DNA of 7,191 nt. Origin: Acidimicrobium sp. UBA3029. GTDB lineage: Bacteria; Actinomycetota; Acidimicrobiia; Acidimicrobiales; Ilumatobacteraceae. Each line of letters opens with the position of its first letter. The first letter of the stretch is position 1. The translations under genes and the position numbers were made by a program. Positions 1 through 5,387 of the stretch are shown one piece after another. Location of the stretch: NCBI GenBank assembly GCA_002367695.1, contig DFDK01000004.1, positions 649 through 7,839 of the forward strand. Reading direction: 5' to 3'. The notes beneath the pieces were generated by a model, which searched no databases, was not told the origin of the DNA, and was given only the letters and a program-made list of their open reading frames with translations.

Positions 1-56
1 TGTTTATTGGGTTGCAAGGTCATTTGGTAGAAGTTTGGAAGAAGTATTTTTATCAT
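1..56 (-). CDS. possible start of a further gene downstream of the importer (partial, uncertain)
   Basis: After the ATPase stop codon, the minus strand has an ATG at 56-54 followed by 18 open codons (reading MIKILLPNFYQMTLQPNK) that run off the window edge. A weak GGGA lies about 9 bases upstream. The other ATG in this stretch (76-74) ends after four codons. BMP-type importer operons are often followed by nucleoside-metabolism genes, so a fifth gene would make sense. The visible peptide is too short to recognise, and chance alone could give 18 open codons. No terminator hairpin with a T-run is visible between this ATG and the ATPase gene. Confidence 0.2.
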   Translation of the reverse strand, partial: MIKILLPNFYQMTLQPNK

Positions 57-85
57 TTCACAGTCCCGTCATTGGCGCGCAGACA

Positions 86-1618
86 TTATGCCGAAACTTG
101 GTCGTGCACTCCAGACATCCACAATCCAAGTTGTTGCACATTGACATCTTGGCGAGAAACTTCGCCAACAATGCGACCTCCGAGAATCACCAAGATACGG
201 TCGCTTAAGGCAATCACCTCGTCTAAGTCCTCTGAGATGAGAAGGATTGCTGAACCGTTACGGCGTCTCAATAAAAGTTGTTCGTGGATATATTCTGACG
301 CACCGATGTCGACCCCACGGGTGGGTTGAGCAACAACGAGCGTGTCGGCACCACTGCTGAACTCTCTAGCAATGACAAGTTTTTGAATGTTTCCACCGGA
401 TAATTGTCGAGTCTTAGATTCAAGTGTCGCAGTCTTGACAGCAAAGTTCTTAACAAGTTCGGCACATCGTTGTTGAAATGCTCGAAGTTTGAGAAATCCC
501 TTCGTCGCAAAAGACTCACTGTCGTAATCAACGAGCATCAAGTTCTCGGTGACCGTAAAATCGGCAATCACTCCATCACGCATTCGCTCCTCAGGTACAT
601 ACGCCAGCCCGCAAGCCCTTATTGCCTTCGGTGATGGTTTGACTACCCGTACACCGTTGATACAAATCTCACCCGATTCATTGGGACGTAATCCAAAGAT
701 GGCTTCGGCAAGTTCGCGTTGCCCGTTTCCTGACACTCCAGCAACGCCGACAATCTCTCCACCTCGCACTTGAAGTGAGAGGTTGTTCACGGTGACGGTT
801 TCTCGGTCTCCGCGCACAATTAAATCCTTGATCGCCAATTTGACATCGCCAATACCGACTGACGCCACCTCGCGGGTAAACGAAACTGGCCGGCCCACCA
901 TAAGTTGTGCAAGTTGATCCCGCGTGGTCTCTTTTGGTCTTGTATGACCAGACACTTTGCCATCGCGTAAGACGGTGATTTCATCGGATAATGCAATCAC
1001 CTCGTGCAACTTATGCGAAATTAAAATCAGCCCCTTCCCATCAGCGGTCAATTGTCTCAGGGTCACAAACAAATCATCTACTTCATTACGTGTTAACACT
1101 GCTGTTGGTTCGTCGAGAATCAGCAACTTGACGTCACGATATAAAGCCTTCAGAATTTCGGCGCGTTGTCGCTCGCCAACAGCCAATTGCCAAATCAAAG
1201 CATCATGATTAACTTTGAGCCCATAGCGTTCCGATACTTCGCTTAGTCGTTTCTTGATCGGTCGCATATCAGAAATTCCGTATCGGCCACCCAACCCGAG
1301 AGCCACATTTTCTGCGACGGTGAGAGTCGGCACAAGCATAAAGTGTTGATGAATCATCCCTATTCCATGACTTATCGCTTTTGAAGGCGACGAGATATCG
1401 ACCTCTTTGCCCTCGAAATGAATTGAACCCGAGTCTTGGCGACACAAACCATAGAGAATCTTCATTAATGTGCTCTTGCCCGCCCCATTTTCGCCAAGCA
1501 AAGAGTGAACCGTTCCCGGTAGCACCGTGAAGTCAACTGAGTCGTTGGCCATCACACCTGGAAAACGCTTGCTAATGCAGCGCATCTCCAGCATCGGTGC
1601 TACCGGTTCGGTTTGCAT
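86..1618 (-). CDS. BMP-type (nucleoside/sugar) ABC importer, fused two-domain ATP-binding protein
   Basis: This is the cytoplasmic ATPase that powers the importer, 510 residues long with two nucleotide-binding domains in tandem, as in RbsA and NupO. Domain 1 (about residues 8-245) is fully equipped: Walker A GENGAGKST at 42-50, Q-loop Q91, signature LAVGE at 145-149, Walker B LLILDEP at 165-171 and switch His202. Domain 2 (about 260-500) is degenerate: its P-loop reads GVSGNGQRE without Lys-Ser, its Walker B reads VVAQPTRGVD with Gln in place of the catalytic Glu, and Glu463 replaces the switch His. It keeps an intact LSGGN signature at 406-410. This asymmetry is normal in the family and does not mean decay. 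The ATG at 1618 lies 3 bases after the lipoprotein stop codon and has no Shine-Dalgarno, which suggests translational coupling. An alternative start is Met9, where the conserved domain begins. It is the last complete gene of the importer operon. Confidence 0.95.
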   Translation of the reverse strand: MQTEPVAPMLEMRCISKRFPGVMANDSVDFTVLPGTVHSLLGENGAGKSTLMKILYGLCRQDSGSIHFEGKEVDISSPSKAISHGIGMIHQHFMLVPTLTVAENVALGLGGRYGISDMRPIKKRLSEVSERYGLKVNHDALIWQLAVGERQRAEILKALYRDVKLLILDEPTAVLTRNEVDDLFVTLRQLTADGKGLILISHKLHEVIALSDEITVLRDGKVSGHTRPKETTRDQLAQLMVGRPVSFTREVASVGIGDVKLAIKDLIVRGDRETVTVNNLSLQVRGGEIVGVAGVSGNGQRELAEAIFGLRPNESGEICINGVRVVKPSPKAIRACGLAYVPEERMRDGVIADFTVTENLMLVDYDSESFATKGFLKLRAFQQRCAELVKNFAVKTATLESKTRQLSGGNIQKLVIAREFSSGADTLVVAQPTRGVDIGASEYIHEQLLLRRRNGSAILLISEDLDEVIALSDRILVILGGRIVGEVSRQDVNVQQLGLWMSGVHDQVSA

Positions 1619-1621
1619 TGG

Positions 1622-2686
1622 TTATTTAACGCCGGTGTTAATCGTCTGGTCAGCGAGCCCCGCGATGGTCTTATCTGCCAACGCCTTGACTTCAGGGTCA
1701 AGTTTGAATGCATCGTTGTATTCAATTACAAGACCACCATTAGCGAGAGTCGCAATGTGTGTCTTGCCACCGAGTACACCAGATTTGACGTCCGCAATTA
1801 TCGTTGCGAGGATAACTTCCCAGTGGTAAACCTGCGATGCAACAACAATCTCAGGAGCAAGAGCCGTCTGATTTGACTGCGTTCCAAACCATGGAATGCC
1901 CTCTGCTTTTGCTACCGCAATCGCACCAACAACCATTTGTGCGGTACCGGTCAAGACATCTGCGCCGTTTGCAACAAATGCCGTTGCAGCCTCAGTTGCT
2001 AGAGCCACATCACCGAACGACTTAATGTAGTTGACATTTACTTTCACATCAGGATCCTTCGAACCAACGCCCGATTTGAATCCGTCGACGAAAAGTTTGG
2101 CATCGCCCACTTCAACTGGACCGACCACTCCGATGTTCTTTGCCGCTGACAGTGTCGCTGCAATTACTCCCATCACATATCCACCTTGGTCAGCTCGCAC
2201 GCTATAAGACGAGACGTTTGCAAGACCAAACGTGTCGACAGCAGTTCCCCATGCGAATGCAACATCTGGATAATCTGGTGCAATCTCCTGTAGGGGTCCT
2301 CCGTATTGGGAGCCGTGAGCAATGACGAGATCAAAGCCGTCTTCGGCATAACCGCGAATGGCTTTTGCTGCCTCCTCAACGACGAAAAGACCGTCCGAAA
2401 CCTGTATTTCGACTTCCATCGTCTCACTGATGCGAGTTACAGCATCAAATATGCTCTGGCTGAATGCCGAATCGTTCTTCGCAGACGGTGAAATGACGGC
2501 GATTCGAAATGGCTCTACTGCTACCGTTGTTTCAACGGCTGCCTCTGTGGTTACCTCAGGTGCCAATGTTTCACTAGTGCTTTCGGAGCTGCTGCTACAT
2601 CCCGTTGCAGCTAAGCCGAGCGCGGCGAACAATGACATGGCAAGTACCGCGGGCGATGTTCGTGCCCGCTTTTTAATCGTTAACAT
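1622..2686 (-). CDS. BMP/PnrA-family substrate-binding lipoprotein of the ABC importer
   Basis: This 354-residue protein should capture the ligand outside the membrane and deliver it to the permeases. A basic N-terminus and hydrophobic helix (residues 5-29) lead to a lipobox-like AATGC with Cys30. Position -3 is Ala rather than the usual Leu. A Ser/Thr/Glu/Val-rich linker (31-58) follows, as is common in Actinomycetota lipoproteins. The BMP fold runs from about 60 to 350. It has a conserved Asp-Ser-x-Phe region (NDSAFSQ, 71-77), a segment DLVIAHGSQYGG (119-130), Asn157 before YSVRADQGGY, and KNIGVVGP at 183-190. The hinge motif, often GxDSDQ in relatives, is GTQSNQ here (268-273), so the ligand may differ from the classical purine nucleosides. 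The ATG at 2686 has a strong Shine-Dalgarno (GAAGGA, 2691-2696), unlike its operon partners. This fits the need for excess binding protein. The family is clear, the ligand is not. Confidence 0.93.
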   Translation of the reverse strand: MLTIKKRARTSPAVLAMSLFAALGLAATGCSSSSESTSETLAPEVTTEAAVETTVAVEPFRIAVISPSAKNDSAFSQSIFDAVTRISETMEVEIQVSDGLFVVEEAAKAIRGYAEDGFDLVIAHGSQYGGPLQEIAPDYPDVAFAWGTAVDTFGLANVSSYSVRADQGGYVMGVIAATLSAAKNIGVVGPVEVGDAKLFVDGFKSGVGSKDPDVKVNVNYIKSFGDVALATEAATAFVANGADVLTGTAQMVVGAIAVAKAEGIPWFGTQSNQTALAPEIVVASQVYHWEVILATIIADVKSGVLGGKTHIATLANGGLVIEYNDAFKLDPEVKALADKTIAGLADQTINTGVK

Positions 2687-2690
2687 TTCA

Positions 2691-2696
2691 TCCTTC
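2691..2696 (-). promoter_or_regulatory. strong ribosome binding site of the lipoprotein gene
   Basis: The minus strand reads GAAGGA, then TGAA, then the ATG at 2686. It is the best Shine-Dalgarno in the importer operon and supports the chosen start. The two permease genes and the ATPase gene have weak or no such site. Confidence 0.75.
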
Positions 2697-2708
2697 TTTC
2701 TTTTGTTT

Positions 2709-2788
2709 GAATTTTTTGGTTAATTTCTTGAAACTAGAAATATTGTTCGGTGAATTCGCCGATAATTGATTTTGCTCAGAATTTTTTG
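2709..2788. repeat. two 10-bp direct repeats (GAATTTTTTG) in the lipoprotein leader
   Basis: Identical GAATTTTTTG copies lie at 2709-2718 and 2779-2788, exactly 70 bp apart, and bracket the palindrome at 2747-2762. The T-run makes chance similarity fairly likely in AT-rich DNA. The segment between them has no terminal inverted repeats, so an insertion with target duplication is not supported. Confidence 0.4.
2747..2762. repeat. 16-bp near-perfect palindrome, candidate operator
   Basis: TCGGTGAATTCGCCGA is self-complementary except for one mismatched pair. It is centred on GAATTC in an AT-rich leader and is the most GC-rich block there. With no loop, it makes more sense as a DNA site for a dimeric regulator than as an RNA hairpin. 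It lies 61 bases upstream of the lipoprotein start codon. Confidence 0.35.
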
Positions 2789-2803
2789 TATGGTTCCTCC
2801 TCG

Positions 2804-3739
2804 TTACCCATTGCGATCAAAAGGTTTGCTAAGTGCTGCTGGTTGACCAATGCGTCGACTTACAATGGCCAGCACCACGATCGTCAGAATTGCTGGAGCC
2901 ATAGCGGTCAAGCTTGATGTTGCGCCAGAGACAATACCGAGTGCACCAAATTGGTTCACAACAGCGAGCACGAATCCGAAAAGCAATGACCCAGCGAAGG
3001 CACCAATCGGACGCCATGCACCGAAATAGACGAGGGCTACGGCGATGAACCCACGACCTGAAGTCAAATTTTGTTGGAATGTGCCAAACGGTAATACAAG
3101 TGCAGCACCCGCAAGTCCTGCCATACAATTACCGATCAGAATTGTGAACAGTCGAGTGCGATTGACGCTGATGCCAAGGGTGTCCGCGGCATCGGGAGCC
3201 TCACCTACGGCGCGAATGTTTAGACCAAAAGTTGTTCTGTTGATAACCACAGTTGCAACGACGACAAGCAACACCGACAAGTAGACCAGTGGGTTGTGTT
3301 GAAAGAAGATCTCACCGACCGTTGGAATATCAGCCAAAAAAGGAATATTCCATGGATCAAGACCGTCAATTGGTATGGGTGTTCCGACCCAACGTTGGAA
3401 CAAAACATCGGTCAAACCAAGTCCCAGTAGAAACACTCCGATGCCACTAATTCCTTGCTCAGCGTGCAACACAAGAGTGACGAACGCATAGAGAAGCCCC
3501 ATCACGCAACCAGTAACGAGTGCTGCAAGAACTCCCATCCACGGAGAACCAGTCTTGGATGCTGCATAGTACGAACTAAATGCGCCAATGAGCATCACAC
3601 CTTCGATGCCAAGGTTCAGCACTCCGCTTCGTTGCCCAAGTGTCTCACCAAGTGATGCGAACAAAAATGGTGTCGCCAGTCGAATAGTTGACGCAAGCAC
3701 CACAACAAGCGAAGACACTGTGAAGAATTCGGACCACAT
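2804..3739 (-). CDS. BMP-type ABC importer membrane permease 2 (NupQ-like)
   Basis: This 311-residue integral membrane protein belongs to the branched-chain amino acid/ribose permease superfamily and forms half of the importer channel. An N-terminal hydrophobic stretch is followed by the highly conserved block GETLGQRSGVLNLGIEG at residues 31-47. About eight to nine hydrophobic segments span the rest. The cytoplasmic coupling loop that contacts the ATPase reads RAVGEAPDAADTLGI (176-190), and a second conserved block SGRGFIAVALVYFG sits at 227-240. Its length is typical for the shorter permease of the pair. The ATG at 3739 lies 3 bases after the permease 1 stop and has no clear Shine-Dalgarno, so translation is probably coupled. 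Family assignment is firm. Substrate is set mainly by the binding protein and cannot be read from this gene. Confidence 0.94.
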   Translation of the reverse strand: MWSEFFTVSSLVVVLASTIRLATPFLFASLGETLGQRSGVLNLGIEGVMLIGAFSSYYAASKTGSPWMGVLAALVTGCVMGLLYAFVTLVLHAEQGISGIGVFLLGLGLTDVLFQRWVGTPIPIDGLDPWNIPFLADIPTVGEIFFQHNPLVYLSVLLVVVATVVINRTTFGLNIRAVGEAPDAADTLGISVNRTRLFTILIGNCMAGLAGAALVLPFGTFQQNLTSGRGFIAVALVYFGAWRPIGAFAGSLLFGFVLAVVNQFGALGIVSGATSSLTAMAPAILTIVVLAIVSRRIGQPAALSKPFDRNG

Positions 3740-3742
3740 AAT

Positions 3743-4840
3743 CTAAGCGCGATCTCTATCACTGCTGGTCATTGCCTGCTCAAGTTTTCGCTTCAACCTG
3801 AAACTACTGACAACGAAAATAACAACGATTCCATTCAATGCGATGATCAACGCTGATGGAACCTGTACAGCTCGTTGCATTTCAATACCGCCGATAAGCA
3901 TCCCACCAAAAAGAAACGAGGCTGGAATGGTCAAGAGCGGATTCAATCCTCCAAATAGTGCAGCAACGATGCCGTTAAAACCCGCAGACTGAGTGAATGC
4001 AGCGGCGCCACCTTCACCGATCAATCGGTGAGATTCGCTGCCAAATACAAGTAGTGCACCTGCAACTCCGGCGCAAGCCCCGCTTAGCGCGAGCGCGAGA
4101 ACGATGTTGTTCTGTACGGACATACCGGCGTATCGTGCCGCATCCTGATTATGACCCACCGCCCTTAACCGCATACCTAATGTCGTTCGCTTAAGCACGA
4201 CATACGCAACAACAGCGACAAACACTGCAACGATAATTCCAAAATGTAGACGAGTCCCACCTGGCAACAAAGGTATGTCCGAATTTTCTGTCAATCGTTT
4301 CGTCTGCTGAATCCTGATCTCGCCAGGCTCAATAATCAAGCCCTCCAAGAGAAAACTCAAGAGATGACCAGCGACAATGTTCATCATTATGGTGCTGAGA
4401 ATCTCGTTAACACCAACGTAAGCCTTCAGTGCGCCAGGAATCGCGCCCCAAATCGCTCCGCCGAGCCCGCCGACAATGAGGAGTATCGGCACAAGAAAAA
4501 CTCTGGGCGTGTTCGGTATCGCAAGCGCTGCCAAAGTTGACAAAATTGCTCCCGCAAGAATTTGCCCTTCGCCGCCGATATTAACTACGCCGGTACGAAA
4601 CGCCAGACAGATTCCGACCCCTACTAGAAGCAGAGGAATTGACTTCACTAATGTGTCTGCAATCGCGTCAATGTCACCAAATCCACCTAAAAACATCTCT
4701 CGATATCCGACAAATGGATTCGCACCAAACGCAGCGAGTAGCAAGGATCCAATGCCAAGAGCCCCTATCACTGAAAGCAACGGAATCCCCATACTCACTA
4801 AAGGAATCAACCGATGTCTGGCATTCAACTTAGTTGTCAT
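3743..4840 (-). CDS. BMP-type ABC importer membrane permease 1 (NupP-like)
   Basis: This 365-residue integral membrane protein is the other half of the channel. Hydrophobic helices begin at residues 12-38. Conserved family blocks are VNIGGEGQ (86-93), GVNEILSTIMMN (143-154) and the ATPase-coupling loop RAVGHNQDAARYAGM (226-240). A basic/acidic tail (349-365) should be cytoplasmic. It is longer than permease 2, mainly because of an extended loop around 165-200, as is usual for this partner. It is the first gene of the operon. Its ATG at 4840 has only a weak GGGG about 6 bases upstream. An eight-codon reading frame (4863-4837, MQVVRGFV) overlaps its start codon as ATGA, but it has no ribosome site and is probably chance. 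Confidence 0.94.
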   Translation of the reverse strand: MTTKLNARHRLIPLVSMGIPLLSVIGALGIGSLLLAAFGANPFVGYREMFLGGFGDIDAIADTLVKSIPLLLVGVGICLAFRTGVVNIGGEGQILAGAILSTLAALAIPNTPRVFLVPILLIVGGLGGAIWGAIPGALKAYVGVNEILSTIMMNIVAGHLLSFLLEGLIIEPGEIRIQQTKRLTENSDIPLLPGGTRLHFGIIVAVFVAVVAYVVLKRTTLGMRLRAVGHNQDAARYAGMSVQNNIVLALALSGACAGVAGALLVFGSESHRLIGEGGAAAFTQSAGFNGIVAALFGGLNPLLTIPASFLFGGMLIGGIEMQRAVQVPSALIIALNGIVVIFVVSSFRLKRKLEQAMTSSDRDRA

Positions 4841-4987
4841 ACAAAACCCCGTACGACTTGCATTAACGATGCGGGCACGACTGACTTTTTGCGCAAGCAG
4901 CGACTTGAACCGAAGTTAGGCAAGCATGAATGACGGCAAGAATAATTCATATCCGTTATGGCCCCCAACCGTTAACGCCCTGAAATG

Positions 4988-5016
4988 AAGTTACACTATT
5001 TTTTACTTTTTGTAAA
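4988..5016 (-). promoter_or_regulatory. probable promoter of the importer operon
   Basis: On the minus strand TTTACA (5016-5011) matches the -35 consensus at five of six positions. It is followed by exactly 17 bases and then TAACTT (4993-4988), which keeps the key T1, A2 and T6 of a -10 box. Transcription would start near 4981, giving a leader of about 140 bases before permease 1. The AT-rich setting makes chance matches possible. Confidence 0.45.
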
Positions 5017-5035
5017 GTTTGCTCTATTTTGGTTA

Positions 5036-5052
5036 CTGGTCTGATTCACCAG
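5036..5052. repeat. inverted repeat CTGGT-7-ACCAG, candidate operator
   Basis: CTGGT (5036-5040) and ACCAG (5048-5052) flank CTGATTC. The centre lies about 63 bases upstream of the predicted importer start site, a common position for an activator. The motif ACTGGTC occurs at 5035-5041 and again at 5096-5102. The TGGT...ACCA layout is reminiscent of GntR/FadR-type sites, but this is a resemblance only. Confidence 0.35.
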
Positions 5053-5255
5053 CTGGGTTTGCCAAGCCTGCGGTGACCTCACTCTTAAATCGCAAACTGG
5101 TCATTGTTGGTATGAGGTGTTATTCACCGGGCAACAATCGCCTACAAATAGACCTAAACCGATATTCTTGTCATCCTCCAAATTGGTAGACATTTGGTAT
5201 GCGAGGGTAAGTGACGAACCAGAAACATTGGTTCAAACAGGAAAACCTGAGATGC

Positions 5256-5277
5256 TGTTGAGGGATGAAACTCAACA
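5256..5277. repeat. 7-bp stem, 8-base loop hairpin
   Basis: TGTTGAG (5256-5262) pairs perfectly with CTCAACA (5271-5277) around the loop GGATGAAA. No T-run follows on either strand, so it is not a classical terminator. It could be an operator or an RNA structure in the leader of the 5388 gene. Confidence 0.4.
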
Positions 5278-5310
5278 ACTAATACGGTTCGGCATTTAGA
5301 AGATAGTTTT

Positions 5311-5340
5311 CGCGGATTTCGATTCCCGGCGTCGCCTCCA
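5311..5340 (+). other. tRNA/tmRNA T-arm-like fragment
   Basis: The stretch contains GCGG, a TTCGATT core, then CCCGG and an ending CGCCTCCA, the layout of the T-loop and 3' end of tRNA or tmRNA genes. The stem is imperfect because extra AT separates GCGG from the loop, and no matching acceptor strand, D-arm or anticodon arm is found upstream. It could be a relic left by an element integrating at such a gene, or chance. Confidence 0.2.
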
Positions 5341-5363
5341 ATGCATTACCGTTACCTCATTGG
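5338..5363. repeat. inverted repeat CCAATG-14-CATTGG upstream of the membrane protein gene
   Basis: Perfect 6-bp arms at 5338-5343 and 5358-5363 enclose a TTACCG-TTACCT near-repeat. The right arm ends 24 bases before the ATG at 5388, so it could bind a regulator over the promoter of that gene. Confidence 0.3.
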
Positions 5364-5387
5364 TTTAACAAGATTGGTGTGTAGTCG

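Larger units (their letters stand above)
2687..2803 (-). promoter_or_regulatory. AT-rich leader between permease 2 and the lipoprotein gene
   Basis: This 117-base gap is the only real interruption in an otherwise tightly packed operon. It holds an orphan AGGAGG just after the permease stop (2796-2801), two copies of a 10-bp repeat (2709-2718 and 2779-2788), a near-perfect palindrome (2747-2762) and a small inverted repeat ATTTC/GAAAT (2723-2727 and 2737-2741). It could carry an internal promoter, or an mRNA processing or stability element that raises lipoprotein output. I see no convincing -35/-10 pair on the minus strand. Confidence 0.4.
4841..5387. other. 547-base divergent intergenic region
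   Basis: This gap separates the leftward importer operon from the rightward membrane-protein gene and should hold the promoters of both. I see one good promoter-like pair for the importer (4988-5016). There are inverted repeats at 5036-5052, 5256-5277 and 5338-5363, a longer-range pair ACCTCA/TGAGGT (5076-5081 and 5113-5118), and a T-arm-like sequence (5311-5340). No protein in it is recognisable. An open frame from a GTG at 5117 to 5299 (60 codons) lacks a ribosome site and any family signature. No riboswitch signature that I know (purine, TPP, cobalamin, T-box) is apparent. Confidence 0.7.

Noticed and set aside
86..840. Degenerate second ATPase domain (no Lys-Ser in the P-loop, Gln for Glu, no switch His) as a sign of decay
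   Set aside because: This asymmetry is the family norm in RbsA/NupO-type fused ATPases, and the reading frame is intact.
4837..4863. An eight-codon leader peptide (MQVVRGFV) overlapping the permease 1 start
   Set aside because: It has no ribosome site and no runs of a regulatory amino acid. The ATGA overlap is easily chance.
5117..5299. A 60-codon plus-strand frame starting at GTG in the intergenic region
   Set aside because: There is no Shine-Dalgarno and no recognisable sequence, and it runs across the hairpin at 5256-5277.
5030..5340. A possible tmRNA gene, from CTGATTC near 5041 to the CGCCTCCA end at 5340
   Set aside because: There is no GGGG...TTCGAC 5' end, no acceptor complement to the 3' end, and no tag frame ending in an Ala-Leu-Ala-Ala-like sequence. 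Only the T-arm-like part remains.
5240..5340. A possible tRNA gene ending at 5340
   Set aside because: No D-arm or anticodon arm and no 7-bp acceptor pair exist at the right distance, and the T-stem itself is imperfect.
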